Position numbers and translations under genes: made by a program. A stretch of DNA of 37,390 nucleotides from an uncultured Akkermansia sp. (GTDB taxonomy: Bacteria > Verrucomicrobiota > Verrucomicrobiia > Verrucomicrobiales > Akkermansiaceae), in contig CANQBZ010000020.1 in NCBI GenBank assembly GCA_947589295.1, forward strand, positions 1 to 37,390. Reading direction: 5' to 3'. Shown one piece after another: positions 24,539 through 33,715 of this stretch. Every line of letters begins with the position of its first letter. Position 1 is the first letter of the stretch. Under the pieces are notes generated by a model, which saw only the letters and a program-made list of their open reading frames with translations, was not told the DNA's origin and searched no databases.

Positions 24539-25129
24539 TCAGTCTTGAGAAGGAAGTGGCGCAGCGGTCACCACGTTGACAGGGCGCAGGAGCTTGCCAC
24601 GCAGCATATACCCCGGGCGCAAGATGCGCAGGACCGTTCCTTCCGCCTGGTCGGAGGGTTCGCTCTGGATGGCCTCATGCAGGTTGTGGTCGAAGGGGAT
24701 GCCGGGCTGCGCCTCGATGGGTTCTACTCCCTGGGCTTGCAGGAAATCCTGGAGTTGTTTTTTTACCATTTCCATGCCGATGTAGATCATGGAGCCTTTT
24801 TCCTTCTCGGCCATCTGCATGCCCATCTCGAAATGATCGATCACCGGCAGCAGCTCCTCGAGCAGTCCACGAGTTGCGTAGCGGGTGAATTCATCGCGCT
24901 CCTTCACGCACCTCTTGCGGTAATTGTCGTACTCAGCGGCTGTGCGCATAGCCAATTCGCGCCATTTGGCGAGCTCATCGGTGGCGGCTGTTGCTTCTGC
25001 CGGATCAGATTCATCCACCGCCTCCGCGTATTCCTTTTCAGGCTGGTGGGGAGCGCCGTAAGCGCAGGAATCCTGTTCTTGCTGCTCTGCCTCCGCCTGC
25101 TGTTCCTCTTGACTTTTTTCGTCTTGCAT
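24539..25129 (-). CDS. grpE: nucleotide exchange factor GrpE
   Basis: Releases ADP from DnaK to reset the chaperone cycle. 196 residues. An acidic, Gln/Glu-rich N-terminal tail (about 1-55) precedes the long coiled-coil helix with [13 protein letters not shown]. The core [20 protein letters not shown] is the GrpE 'LLPVLDNLERAL' equivalent. The C-terminal beta domain has [11 protein letters not shown] and [21 protein letters not shown], the signature region. An ATG at 25138 lies inside the -10 box, so the start is the ATG at 25129, 7 bp after it. It heads the grpE-dnaJ-rsmE-ABC-SNF2 run. No CIRCE element is visible, so heat-shock control may not use HrcA. Confidence 0.95.
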   Translation of the reverse strand: MQDEKSQEEQQAEAEQQEQDSCAYGAPHQPEKEYAEAVDESDPAEATAATDELAKWRELAMRTAAEYDNYRKRCVKERDEFTRYATRGLLEELLPVIDHFEMGMQMAEKEKGSMIYIGMEMVKKQLQDFLQAQGVEPIEAQPGIPFDHNLHEAIQSEPSDQAEGTVLRILRPGYMLRGKLLRPVNVVTAAPLPSQD

Positions 25130-25136
25130 GCGCCGC

Positions 25137-25165
25137 ATTATACATGGCGCTCGCCTTTGCGTCAA
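25137..25165 (-). promoter_or_regulatory. strong sigma70 promoter of grpE (leaderless)
   Basis: On the minus strand: -35 TTGACG (25165-25160), a 17-bp spacer and a perfect -10 TATAAT (25142-25137). The ATG begins 7 bp later, exactly where transcription should start. Confidence 0.85.
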
Positions 25166-25329
25166 TGTCAGGATGTGACATAGAACCCGCAGCGACGTGT
25201 GGGGCAAAGTGGCAGCCGGGTGCGAGCGACTTTGGCAAACAACCTTGCATGCGAACCTGCCAATGGGGGAGCTAACATGCTTCCCGAGCGATTTTTTTGC
25301 CAAAAAATGGAGAAAAAGTAAGTTTTTGC

Positions 25330-25358
25330 TTGTCATAGTGCTCGTCAATTGGCAGAAT
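25330..25358 (+). promoter_or_regulatory. sigma70 promoter of the lipoprotein gene
   Basis: -35 TTGTCA (25330-25335), a 17-bp spacer and -10 CAGAAT (25353-25358), 18 bp before the ATG. The 247-bp gap back to the grpE start holds only the two divergent promoters as far as I can see. Confidence 0.6.
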
Positions 25359-25376
25359 GGGAAACGTAGCATTGAT

Positions 25377-26279
25377 ATGAAAGATATCTCCCTATTCCGT
25401 TATACTGCACGGGTCTGCGGGCTCGTTGCTGCGTTGGTCACGGTGAGTTCCTGCGGCAGTCCCCTTTCGCCGGAGAGGGCCGCCCGGCGGTTTGACCAAA
25501 GCCCTGTGACCTCCGTTTTCAGCCACAACAGCGTGCATACTCCCGGGCACAGGGACTGCTATGAGGTGGGGCCCCTGCCGGAGCGTACACGTCGAGCTCT
25601 CATCACCTGGCTGCACAATTCGACCGTTAAGGAAATGTCCTACGTGTATCCCCAGTATTACCTGACCACGACCAATGCAAAGGGGGGCGGCGAAGTCGTA
25701 TGGGGCATTTTATCTGACGGGCAAGGACACATGGTGGGCGTCTTGGTGCCCACCAACAAGCGAGTCCCTGCGTGGGACCTTCCCACCATTGGCTCCTACA
25801 AGGTCTTTGTGTGTGACACGAAAGAGCGCGATGCTCTCGGCGCGGCCATTATGGAGGACCTGTCTGACCCTGCGCGGAAGCTGGGCTCGGAAGTCGGGTA
25901 TGACCAGCCGCGCATTGATGCTCTGAAAGCCACGGGGCTCACGGACAAGCGTTATCTCCTCTCCAAGCCACTCAATGAAAACGAGCAGAAACAGCTCGAA
26001 CAGGAGCGCAAGGAAAAAGCCAAGGCGGGGGAAGAGGCTAAAGGGAAAGCGGCAAAGAAAAATTCTGAGGCCGGCGATGACGCCGCACAGCAAGAAGCTT
26101 CCGATGACTCGGGTTCCTCGGATGATGAGGACTCTGACTCTTCCTCTGGCGATAGCTCCGACTCTTCTTCTGATTCTTCTGATGACAGCGAGGGAGGGGA
26201 GAGCGATTCTTCCTCTGACGATGATTCGGAGGGAGAAACTGACGAGACGGAAGATACCGATTCGGACAGTGATATCTGA
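25377..26279 (+). CDS. lipoprotein with Ser/Asp-rich acidic tail, function unknown
   Basis: 300 residues. The N-terminus has a signal sequence ending in the lipobox V-S-S-C (Cys26), so it should be lipid-anchored. The middle (about 40-200) is a compact domain with no family I recognise (WLHNSTVKEMSYVYPQYY, VVWGILSDGQGHMVGVLVP). A Lys/Glu-rich helix (about 200-228) follows. The tail (242-300) is almost only Ser, Asp, Glu and Gly, with stretches such as DSDSSSGDSSDSSSDSSDD. Such tails can bind Ca2+ or space a domain from the surface. The gene is monocistronic, with its own promoter and a strong terminator. The ATG at 25377 is chosen because it sits just before the signal sequence and 18 bp after the -10 box. 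Confidence 0.75.
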   Translation: MKDISLFRYTARVCGLVAALVTVSSCGSPLSPERAARRFDQSPVTSVFSHNSVHTPGHRDCYEVGPLPERTRRALITWLHNSTVKEMSYVYPQYYLTTTNAKGGGEVVWGILSDGQGHMVGVLVPTNKRVPAWDLPTIGSYKVFVCDTKERDALGAAIMEDLSDPARKLGSEVGYDQPRIDALKATGLTDKRYLLSKPLNENEQKQLEQERKEKAKAGEEAKGKAAKKNSEAGDDAAQQEASDDSGSSDDEDSDSSSGDSSDSSSDSSDDSEGGESDSSSDDDSEGETDETEDTDSDSDI

Positions 26280-26314
26280 TACGTGCGATTGTAACGCGCG
26301 CGGCGATTTTTCCG

Positions 26315-26344
26315 ACGGCGGGTTATGCCAGCCCGCCGTTTTTT
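26315..26344 (+). terminator. rho-independent terminator of the lipoprotein gene
   Basis: ACGGCGGG (26315-26322) pairs with CCCGCCGT (26332-26339) and is followed by TTTTT. It lies 35 bp after the stop codon. Confidence 0.92.
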
Positions 26345-26380
26345 CGTCAAAACCCGAGTGATTAGCTGAGCTTGGAGAGC

Positions 26381-26409
26381 TTGACCGATGGATGCCAGCA
26401 TGGTATAGT
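26381..26409 (+). promoter_or_regulatory. sigma70 promoter of the acyltransferase-lptD-regulator operon
   Basis: -35 TTGACC (26381-26386), a 17-bp spacer and -10 TATAGT (26404-26409). An in-frame ATG at 26392 lies inside the spacer and cannot be the start codon. Confidence 0.75.
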
Positions 26410-26442
26410 ATGCGCGACCGCGCGTGCGCGGGCACTTGTGTC

Positions 26443-28248
26443 ATGAAGTTCAAACGACCCAAAATGGTGGATCTGGCCGATGAAATACCCGGCGGTCATC
26501 ATGTGCCCGGCTTCTTGTTGGAAGCTGCTGAGAAGTGGCTTGGTCTGCACGCTCTCAATGTTGCTCACGAACACATAGACGATGATTGGGATGCCGGGTC
26601 CCGGGAGAATTTCTTCCGCATGGCATGCAAATATCTCAACCTGAATTACGATTTAGAGGGCTTGGAATGCATACCGGAAGAGGGACCGTGCGTCATCGTG
26701 TCAAACCATCCGCACGGCATGTCGGACGGGTTGATGTTTGGGGACGTTGTGATGCGGCGCCGAGGAGATATACGCATTGTGGTGAATGAGTTTTTGCAGT
26801 GCGTGCGAGGCATGCGACCTTACGAAATCACGGTAGATGTGTATGGCGGTGAAGCGGCGAGACGGGCCAACATGGCAGGAATGCGTGAGATGCTGCATTG
26901 GTTGAAGGAGGGACATTGTTTATTGGTGTTTCCCAGCGGCTCAGCTGCTACATTCTCGCTGAAGGATGGCAGAGTGGTGGATGACCCATGGCAGCAGAAT
27001 ATAGCAACATTGGTGCAAAAAACAGGGGCCACTGTCGTGCCCATGAACATTTCGGGGCGCACGGGGATTTTCTTTCAGGTGGTGAGCATGGTTGCGCGGT
27101 CCCTTCGAGCTAACTTTTTACCGCGTGAGATATTGCGCGATGGAAAGATGCGCCACAGCATACGCCTCGGCAGTCCCATTCCTCCTGCGACAACTGCGGG
27201 AATGAATTCGGAACAGCTGAATGCCTACATGCGCTTGCGCAGTATGCTGTTACGTTACTCCGACACCTCTACCCACTCGTCCCGGTCGGCTCAGGTGGGA
27301 CATCGCGCGCTGCAACCCATTGCCTCAGGTGAGTCGCCTGAGGCGCTCGGCGCAGAGATCGATGCACTCCCTTCGGATTGCCTGTGCTTCGCCGGCGGGG
27401 CTACTCCGTTTCGCGTGTATGCCGCGCGGGCGGAGCAGATTCCACGTTTAATGCATGAAATCGGCGTGCAGCGCGAGCGCACCTATCGCAGCGTGGGCGA
27501 GGGCTCCGGGTTGGAGTGTGATGTGGATGAATGGGATACACACTACACGCATCTCGTCATGTGGGATGCCAAGGAAAGGAGGCTGGCGGGCGCCTACCGC
27601 ATCGGTCGCACGGATCAGATACTTGCAAAACACGGAGTAAAGGGAATCTACAACTCCATCTTCTTCCATTTTTGCCCTGCGTTTTTGCAGACCATTGCTC
27701 AGGGCTTGGAGATGGGTCGGGCTTTTATCACGCCCGAATACCAGCGCCAGCCGGCCTCGCTCGATACGCTCTGGATGGGCATTGGGCGGTTTCTTAACAA
27801 GCACCCGCAGTACAAATACTTGTACGGCACGGTCAGTATCTCCCCAAATTACAGTTTTGCGGCCCGAGCATTGATGCTCACCTATATGAAGCAAACTTGC
27901 ATGGACGCAAGCTTGAGCAGGCTGATACGCGCACGACACGCGCCCCGGCAAATGGAACTGCTCAGCGAGGACGCCCGACTGCTTTCCCAAGCTCTTCCCG
28001 ACCTGAGGGCGCTGTCAGCCATGGTAAGCGAGCTGGAGGGAGGGATGGGCATACCGGTGTTGCTCAAGCAATACCTGCGCTTGGGAGGAAAGATGGTGAG
28101 CTTTGGTATTGATGAAAACTTTGGTGGGACTCTGGACTGTTTTGTGGTGGTAGATTTGGCGGCCACGCCTGAGCGCGCGCGCCGTCGTTACCGCGGCAAA
28201 GGGTATATGGAGGAAAGCCATTTTACCGCACAGAATACCGCCTCATGA
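26443..28248 (+). CDS. fused two-domain acyltransferase, OlsF/GlsAB-like aminolipid synthase
   Basis: 601 residues. The N-terminal half is a PlsC-type O-acyltransferase: SNHPHGMSDG (87-96; the HPxGxxD form seen in ornithine/glycine-lipid enzymes) and FPSG (163-166). The C-terminal half is a GNAT-like N-acyltransferase of the OlsB/GlsB (hemolysin-like) type. Its signature is YRSVGEGSGLECDVDEWDTHYTHLVMWD (about 348-375, given here as one family block) followed by AGAYRIGRTDQI. Together the two domains would N-acylate an amino acid and then O-acylate the product. The result would be an ornithine-type or glycine-type aminolipid, as known for Serratia OlsF (fused) and Bacteroides GlsB/GlsA (separate). 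The amino-acid substrate is unknown. The ATG at 26443 follows the promoter by 33 bp. The stop overlaps the next gene. Confidence 0.82.
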   Translation: MKFKRPKMVDLADEIPGGHHVPGFLLEAAEKWLGLHALNVAHEHIDDDWDAGSRENFFRMACKYLNLNYDLEGLECIPEEGPCVIVSNHPHGMSDGLMFGDVVMRRRGDIRIVVNEFLQCVRGMRPYEITVDVYGGEAARRANMAGMREMLHWLKEGHCLLVFPSGSAATFSLKDGRVVDDPWQQNIATLVQKTGATVVPMNISGRTGIFFQVVSMVARSLRANFLPREILRDGKMRHSIRLGSPIPPATTAGMNSEQLNAYMRLRSMLLRYSDTSTHSSRSAQVGHRALQPIASGESPEALGAEIDALPSDCLCFAGGATPFRVYAARAEQIPRLMHEIGVQRERTYRSVGEGSGLECDVDEWDTHYTHLVMWDAKERRLAGAYRIGRTDQILAKHGVKGIYNSIFFHFCPAFLQTIAQGLEMGRAFITPEYQRQPASLDTLWMGIGRFLNKHPQYKYLYGTVSISPNYSFAARALMLTYMKQTCMDASLSRLIRARHAPRQMELLSEDARLLSQALPDLRALSAMVSELEGGMGIPVLLKQYLRLGGKMVSFGIDENFGGTLDCFVVVDLAATPERARRRYRGKGYMEESHFTAQNTAS

Positions 28249-30701
28249 TGCAGCTGCACCAGCGAATTGTCCCGCTAGCCACGCCAGGCAGCCTTGTGCT
28301 GACCTGTGTGCTGTGCGCTTTCTTGTGCGCCCCGTCGCTTGTGGCTCAGCAGCGGGTGGAGTTTATTGATTTGCCGGATCAGGCAGTTCCTGCCAACCCC
28401 ATCATGGAGCATGTGGGACGAGCTGTCGGCGCTCTGGGTACGGCTGTGGACACGAGGATTCCGGATTCCTTTGTCATACGCAATGATCATGGTCATGTGG
28501 ATTACGATAGTGAGAAGCGTATCATCACGTACACCGCTGGTAGCTCCCCTATCTACCTGCGCACCGGCGAGGGACAGGAGATTTTTGCGAGCCATCTCAC
28601 TGCAGATATGCAGAATGAGGTAGCTATTCTAGATGGACCTCTCGTCATTTACCAAGGTGACACGCTCATGCACGCCGAGGAGGGCACCTACGATTGGAAG
28701 AATGCTGTCGCGAACGTCACTCGTATACGCGCTAAGGCCAATGGCACCATTATTCGTGGGTCTTCAGCAGAATATACCAAAACCTCCGCGGGCAAAACTC
28801 GCATCACCGTCCACCACGCTTTTGTCACCACTGAGGATGTAGGAAAGCCGAGTATGTGGGTTGGCACAGGCACGTTGACGGTGTACCCGGGAGATTACGG
28901 GACTGTCTCGCGTCTGAGCATATCAGGTCCTGATCGGGATATGACAATCCCGATACTAGGCTGGTTGCCACTTTCCCACTCGCTCAACCCGGATGAGGGA
29001 TATATGCTCATTCCTGGTGTTAAGTCAATCTGGGGCACCTATCTGCTGAATCGGTACGGCATTCTGCTGGGCAACCGTCGTGTTGAGCACGGCATGCCAA
29101 CTGCAGATTATATTCTCACGCCGCGCGTGGATTTTCGATCGCGGCGCGGCTTGGCGGGTGGAATTGACTTCATCAGCAATGAAATGCACAAAGAATACTT
29201 GGATTCGCGAGGGTTGCGGATATACGGCATTGCCGATGATCGTCCTGATATCAACCCACTTTCCGTCTCCCGAGAGGAGATCAGTCACCGTCGCTATCGG
29301 GTAGCCATGCAGAGCTTTTGGGACGTGTCGCCGCACGCGGCTCGCAGGGACTCGGCTCGCTGGATATTAGCAACGGATTTGAATCTGCTGAGCGACCGCT
29401 ACGTCCTGCAGGATTATTTTGAGGAGGATGCTCGACTGAATGACAAGCCGGACAACAGTGTGCGCTTGGAGCGTTATACGCCGCGCAGCAGCGCCGCGTT
29501 CCTCACTCGTTTCGCTCCCAATGACTTCTACAGTACAGATGAACGCGCCGAGCTCTCTTACTACCGTCCACGCACGGTTTTGGGTTCTTCTGGCATCACT
29601 TATGAGACGCGCAATGTTGCGGGCTTGCTGCACCAAAATATTCCTGCCGAGCAGCGCGAACTCTACCGCACCAAGCTCTCCAGAATTCGCTCAGATGAAG
29701 AAGAACTCAAGGAGTACTACACCCGCCTGCTCAACAGCGGCAGTTATGTGCGCATCAATTCAACGCATGAGTTCACGACGAGCGTGAAAGTGCTGCGCTT
29801 CTTGAATGTTACGCCGAAGGTAGGCGGTGGGTATACAGGTTACTACAATGTGGAGGATGTGGGGGCCGACAACCGACTGATGGGTTATTTGGGCTGTGAT
29901 TTCGACATCAAGTTCTACCGCCAATTTCCCACGGTGCGCCTGCCGCGCTTGGGGGTGAATGGCCTCTACCACGTTATCCACCCATACGCGGAGATTTCCC
30001 ACGGGAGCCTCTCCTCCTCCAATCCCTACGTGCCGCAAATGGATACTTGGTCTACCACGCTGGGCAATAGCACGGTTTGTCCCATGCCCATGGATCTCAT
30101 GGAGTTCACTGGTATCGATGGCTGGGCGAACTGGACAGTCTGGCGGTTGGGCATGCGTAACGTTTTAAGCACCGTTTACGATGGCGAAAGCCGCACCCTG
30201 ATTGATTGGAACCTTTTCTTAGATTACAATATTGATAATCCCAACACAGAAACTCGCTTCTCCAATCTCTACTCGCTCATCGTTTTGAATGTCACCAACC
30301 AGTGTTCCCTGCGCATAGAGACTCAAACACCAACCGTGTGCGGCGGCGATGGTTTCAACCAGTATAACACCTCACTTTCCTTTGTCCCTTTCCCTTGGAT
30401 GGAGGCCCAGGTGGGACACCGCTATATCAACAATCACCCCATTCAGCGCGATGCCAATTATGCCTATTTTCGCGTGAACCTGCGTCTCAATGAACGTTAC
30501 AGTGCAACGGCTCGCGTCAGCTGGGACGTGCAGGGGGATCGCGTTCCTATCCAGCAGTTTTCCATCACTCGAAAGTTTGGCCCGTGGTACTTGGGAACGA
30601 CCGTTATAATACGCGACAACGGCGGTAAACACGAAACAGGGGTGGGTCTCTCCTTCACTTTGGGTGAACTCGGAGCTTCCCTCCCCGTCAATTTATTCTG
30701 A
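28245..30701 (+). CDS. LptD-like LPS-assembly outer-membrane protein
   Basis: 818 residues. A signal peptide ends near residue 34 (SLVA-QQR). Residues about 75-215 form an OstA/LptA-like beta-jellyroll domain ([31 protein letters not shown] region). The remainder is rich in alternating aromatic/hydrophobic residues, as in a large beta-barrel, and ends in Phe, the usual C-terminal signal for outer-membrane insertion. LptD places lipopolysaccharide into the outer leaflet with LptE. Similarity to LptD is by architecture and OstA pattern, so a related barrel transporter is possible. The ATG overlaps the stop of the aminolipid synthase (ATGA), which ties outer-membrane assembly to membrane-lipid synthesis. 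The regulator gene starts 8 bp after the stop. Confidence 0.78.
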   Translation: MMQLHQRIVPLATPGSLVLTCVLCAFLCAPSLVAQQRVEFIDLPDQAVPANPIMEHVGRAVGALGTAVDTRIPDSFVIRNDHGHVDYDSEKRIITYTAGSSPIYLRTGEGQEIFASHLTADMQNEVAILDGPLVIYQGDTLMHAEEGTYDWKNAVANVTRIRAKANGTIIRGSSAEYTKTSAGKTRITVHHAFVTTEDVGKPSMWVGTGTLTVYPGDYGTVSRLSISGPDRDMTIPILGWLPLSHSLNPDEGYMLIPGVKSIWGTYLLNRYGILLGNRRVEHGMPTADYILTPRVDFRSRRGLAGGIDFISNEMHKEYLDSRGLRIYGIADDRPDINPLSVSREEISHRRYRVAMQSFWDVSPHAARRDSARWILATDLNLLSDRYVLQDYFEEDARLNDKPDNSVRLERYTPRSSAAFLTRFAPNDFYSTDERAELSYYRPRTVLGSSGITYETRNVAGLLHQNIPAEQRELYRTKLSRIRSDEEELKEYYTRLLNSGSYVRINSTHEFTTSVKVLRFLNVTPKVGGGYTGYYNVEDVGADNRLMGYLGCDFDIKFYRQFPTVRLPRLGVNGLYHVIHPYAEISHGSLSSSNPYVPQMDTWSTTLGNSTVCPMPMDLMEFTGIDGWANWTVWRLGMRNVLSTVYDGESRTLIDWNLFLDYNIDNPNTETRFSNLYSLIVLNVTNQCSLRIETQTPTVCGGDGFNQYNTSLSFVPFPWMEAQVGHRYINNHPIQRDANYAYFRVNLRLNERYSATARVSWDVQGDRVPIQQFSITRKFGPWYLGTTVIIRDNGGKHETGVGLSFTLGELGASLPVNLF

Positions 30702-30709
30702 TTCTTCCG

Positions 30710-32296
30710 ATGTCTCAACAACGAATCGCCTCTCCGCTCAACGAACTCTCGGGTGATAGCTTAGAGCTGCGTGTGCTCTCCGGCGTGTCTAAAGTTCTGG
30801 TGGGACAGAGGGATGTAGCCGATCTGCTGGAACAGATCATGCTCGTGCTGCGGCAGAACCTGTGTTTTCCGCAGGGGGCCCTCTGCCTGTTGCAGGGTGA
30901 GGAACTGGTCATTGAAGCATCCTATGGCCTATCGGATGCGGAAAAGGCGCGCGGGACATACCGCTTGGGGGAGGGCATAACCGGTCGGGTTGGGCAAACG
31001 GGAGTTTCCGCTGTGCTGCGCGATACAGCCTCCAGCCATACTTTCCTGAATCGCACAGGTGCGCTCCATGGCACGCAAAGTGAATCATTCCTTTGCGTGG
31101 CTATTAAGCGAAGTGGGGCTGTCATTGGCACGCTTTCGCTTTCTTTCCCGGTGTTGCCGCGGGGGACGTTGGAGAAGCTGGCACGGTTACTTGAGATTGT
31201 GGCCAACATATTGGCCGATGCCGTGGCCAGTGTGCGCGAGCAAGTGGCGGAACGACAGCTTCGCGAGCGTGAAAACGATCGCATGCGCATTGAACTCGGT
31301 GAGAATGCCGGCTTCGCGAATATCGTGGGACATTCCTCTGCTATGCGGGCGGTGTATTTGGAGATGGCGAAGGTTGCGCGTTCCACAGCTACGGTGCTAC
31401 TGCTGGGTGAGTCGGGTACGGGCAAGGAGCTGTTGGCCCAAGCCATTCATTACGCGTCTGATCGGAGGGATGGTCCCTTCATTGCGGTGAATTGTGCGGC
31501 CTTGCCTGAGGGTCTTATTGAGTCGGAACTTTTTGGACATGAAAAAGGGGCTTTCACGGGCGCTATCAAGCAGCGCATCGGCCGCTTCGAGGAAGCTTCT
31601 GCCGGCACTCTCTTCTTGGATGAAATCGGTGATTTGCCGGTGCAGACGCAGGTGAAGCTGCTGCGTGTGCTTCAAGAAAGGGTATTTGAGCGTGTGGGTT
31701 CGCAACAACCTATCCGTACGCAGGCGCGTATCATTGCTGCCACGTCTCGCGATCTGGAGCGTATGATGGCGGAGGGTCTCTTCCGAGAGGACTTGTATTA
31801 CCGCTTAGCTGTGCTTCCCATCGCCGTTCCTCCGTTGCGTTCACGCAAGGTGGATATCATTTCGTTGGCCGACTTTTTCCTCGCCAAGTACAACAAACTG
31901 CACCATAAAAATGTGCGCCGCCTTTCCACTCCAGCTATAGATATGCTCATGAGCTATCATTGGCCCGGCAATGTGCGCGAGCTGGAAAATATGATTGAGC
32001 GTATCGTGATTATGTCCAATAGCAGTGTGATTAACGCCATCGATTTACCAGCTTCGTTGCAGACTGCCGCTGCCACGGGTACAGAATCCATGCTCCCCAA
32101 TCGTTCGGTCCCCCCCGAGAGCGATACGCCTATGGAGGCCCTCACGGCTTCTTTTGAGTCGGAACTTATTACAGCGGCTCTCAAACGTACGCGTGGCAAT
32201 ATGTCTGCCGCCGCACGCGAACTGCATACTACCCTGCGTAAGCTCAACTATCGCGTCCACCGCCTCCGCATTGATCCATCGCAATACAAATTCTAG
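30710..32296 (+). CDS. sigma54-dependent transcriptional activator (NifA-like, GAF-AAA-Fis)
   Basis: 528 residues. The N-terminal GAF domain (about 18-175) senses a small ligand or signal. The central AAA+ domain has Walker A GESGTGKE (233-240), the sigma54-contact loop GAFTGA (280-285) and Walker B LFLDEI (301-306). FREDLYYRL (358-366) supplies the arginine finger region. The C-terminal Fis-type helix-turn-helix (about 480-525) ends the protein ([24 protein letters not shown], in part). All parts needed to open sigma54 promoters are intact. It starts 8 bp after the lptD-like gene, so it is co-transcribed with envelope genes. I see no clear -24/-12 site in the window, so its targets are elsewhere. 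Confidence 0.93.
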   Translation: MSQQRIASPLNELSGDSLELRVLSGVSKVLVGQRDVADLLEQIMLVLRQNLCFPQGALCLLQGEELVIEASYGLSDAEKARGTYRLGEGITGRVGQTGVSAVLRDTASSHTFLNRTGALHGTQSESFLCVAIKRSGAVIGTLSLSFPVLPRGTLEKLARLLEIVANILADAVASVREQVAERQLRERENDRMRIELGENAGFANIVGHSSAMRAVYLEMAKVARSTATVLLLGESGTGKELLAQAIHYASDRRDGPFIAVNCAALPEGLIESELFGHEKGAFTGAIKQRIGRFEEASAGTLFLDEIGDLPVQTQVKLLRVLQERVFERVGSQQPIRTQARIIAATSRDLERMMAEGLFREDLYYRLAVLPIAVPPLRSRKVDIISLADFFLAKYNKLHHKNVRRLSTPAIDMLMSYHWPGNVRELENMIERIVIMSNSSVINAIDLPASLQTAAATGTESMLPNRSVPPESDTPMEALTASFESELITAALKRTRGNMSAAARELHTTLRKLNYRVHRLRIDPSQYKF

Positions 32297-32708
32297 CGAT
32301 TGGCGAGGTACCATGGGCCTCTTCATGGCGTTGTCGGGTTATCGACGATTGGCGTTTCCGTGTTTGAAAATGCGGTCTTGGAAGTAAGCGCAGGGTATTC
32401 CGAATGCGCAATCATGAGGCTGAGTGCATGAAAAATTGAGACCGGAGGCTCCCATGTTCCGGTGAACATTGTTTAATTGGGGGTGAGGATGAATCCTGCG
32501 GGGGCAAGGTAAGCTGAGCTGCGAGATAAAGCTTTTGCACCTCTCCAGTATGTGGAAACGCATTGGGCCGCACTGCCATCGAGGATTCAACGGGGCAAAT
32601 AGGTCTCGCCCCTTCTCCATTGCACGGTGGCGTTGCAGATGCCGGGAGGCGATAAGTTATTCGGGTGAAACAAGGGTGGAGAGAACTTGCACTCTGCCCC
32701 AGGCTCCT
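32297..32708. other. 412-bp gene-free stretch with two repeat fragments
   Basis: Lies between the sigma54 activator and the 3' end of the LysR gene, which converge. CGATTGGCGA occurs at 32297-32306, immediately after the stop codon, and CGACGATTGGCG at 32343-32354; both match the repeats near 2064 and 3011. No convincing terminator, RNA gene or small protein is visible. A 93-residue open frame on the minus strand lacks any recognisable feature. Confidence 0.6.
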
Positions 32709-33611
32709 TTATTTCTTCTCATGACGCGATAGTTGCGCAATTTTTGCATGAAGCGCTGAAAGCCAGAGCGAAGCTGCTCGAGAAAGGGGACGCGATTTGA
32801 GCCAGCAGAGGTGTAGCGAGGCTGTGAGTTTGGGCGAGAGTGGACGGAACACAAGTGGACTGCCCGATCCGGAATGGACGATCCCGCCCAAAGTGATGGC
32901 GTGACCAAGGCCCTGTTGCACCATGATGGAAAGGTTGTAGAGTAGATTTCCGCGTGCGGCGATGTTTTGTCGGGAGATATCACAGCTCATCCAGTTGGAC
33001 AACATATTCTCCACCTTGGATTGCGAGGAGATGATCAACGGCTTGCCGCGGAGCATGGTCGGAGTGATGCGCGCTCGTTTCGCTAATGGAGAATCTCTGC
33101 GCATGAGCACACCCCATGTGTCTTGGATGGGCAGGGTGAGCGTATCATAGCGGCTCACATCCACCGGAGCAATCAGCAGGGCAAAGTCGAGCAAACCGCG
33201 TTCCAACCGCTCAGTCACATCGTTCCCATTTCCGCTGAAGAGACGGAAGTGGACGCCAGGGTGTTCCTTGCGCAGCAGCTGTGCGGCGTGCGCGAGCAGG
33301 CTGAAACCAGGAGTTTCTCCGCCGCCAATGGCAATTTCACCTCGTATTTCATTCTCTGTCCCGCAAAATTCCTTGCTTGTCGCATCTGCCAAGGCCACAA
33401 TTTCTTCCGCCCGACGCCGGAAATAGACTCCGTTTTCGGTGAGGGTCGTGGTGCGACTGCTGCGGCGCAGTAGCTGTGTGCCGAGCTCATCTTCCAAGTC
33501 CATAATTTGGCGTGAAATCGTGGGCTGAGTGACATGCAGGGCAGCCGCAGCACGGCTCACGGAGCCTTCTCGCGCTACAGCCAGAAAATACTTGAGAACT
33601 CGAAGCTCCAT
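32709..33611 (-). CDS. LysR-family transcriptional regulator
   Basis: 300 residues. The winged helix-turn-helix is N-terminal (MELRVLKYFLAVAREGSVSRAAAALHVTQPTISRQI in part; about 1-60), with the conserved SVSRAA...TQPTISRQI pattern. The type 2 periplasmic-binding-like effector domain begins near 88 (EIAIGGGETPGFSLL). It runs divergently from the alpha/beta hydrolase gene, the usual layout for a LysR regulator and its target. A start at 33629 would lie at the -10 box; the ATG at 33611 is 9 bp past it, so this is the real start and the mRNA is near-leaderless. An operator-like dyad in its own promoter suggests autoregulation. Confidence 0.93.
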   Translation of the reverse strand: MELRVLKYFLAVAREGSVSRAAAALHVTQPTISRQIMDLEDELGTQLLRRSSRTTTLTENGVYFRRRAEEIVALADATSKEFCGTENEIRGEIAIGGGETPGFSLLAHAAQLLRKEHPGVHFRLFSGNGNDVTERLERGLLDFALLIAPVDVSRYDTLTLPIQDTWGVLMRRDSPLAKRARITPTMLRGKPLIISSQSKVENMLSNWMSCDISRQNIAARGNLLYNLSIMVQQGLGHAITLGGIVHSGSGSPLVFRPLSPKLTASLHLCWLKSRPLSRAASLWLSALHAKIAQLSRHEKK

Positions 33612-33620
33612 GTTGTGCTC

Positions 33621-33649
33621 ATGATACATGCTTAAAAAGCATAATGCAA
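33621..33649 (-). promoter_or_regulatory. sigma70 promoter of the LysR gene
   Basis: On the minus strand: -35 TTGCAT (33649-33644), a 17-bp spacer and -10 TATCAT (33626-33621), 9 bp before the ATG. Confidence 0.75.
33628..33642. promoter_or_regulatory. probable LysR operator (T-N11-A dyad)
   Basis: ATGCTT-AAA-AAGCAT is a perfect inverted repeat and contains T-N11-A (33629-33641), the classic LysR-type binding motif. It fills most of the spacer between the -35 and -10 boxes of the regulator gene, so binding would block that promoter. It lies 24 bp upstream of the -35 box of the divergent hydrolase promoter, in a position suited to activation. Confidence 0.65.
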
Positions 33650-33665
33650 TATAAAAAGAAAATAT

Positions 33666-33694
33666 TTGCTATAAAAGAAGGGAAGCAGTAGAAT
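33666..33694 (+). promoter_or_regulatory. sigma70 promoter of the alpha/beta hydrolase gene
   Basis: -35 TTGCTA (33666-33671), a 17-bp spacer and -10 TAGAAT (33689-33694), 21 bp before the ATG. Confidence 0.7.
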
Positions 33695-33715
33695 GAAGCA
33701 CAAAGAGAACGGAAA

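Noticed and set aside
25130..25330. CIRCE (HrcA) operator upstream of grpE
   Set aside because: I looked for TTAGCACTC-N9-GAGTGCTAA and found nothing close to it between grpE and the lipoprotein promoter.
25340..25366. A sigma54 -24/-12 site (TTGGCA...) before the lipoprotein gene
   Set aside because: TTGGCA is present, but the -12 GC element (TTGCW) at the right spacing is missing, while a sigma70 pair fits better.
26100..26276. Short repeats suggestive of a CRISPR or satellite
   Set aside because: They are Ser/Asp codon runs of irregular length inside a coding frame, without spacers of constant size.
32339..32620. A 93-codon minus-strand frame in the 412-bp gap
   Set aside because: No promoter at a sensible distance, no Shine-Dalgarno, and a Cys/His/Pro-rich product without any family pattern.
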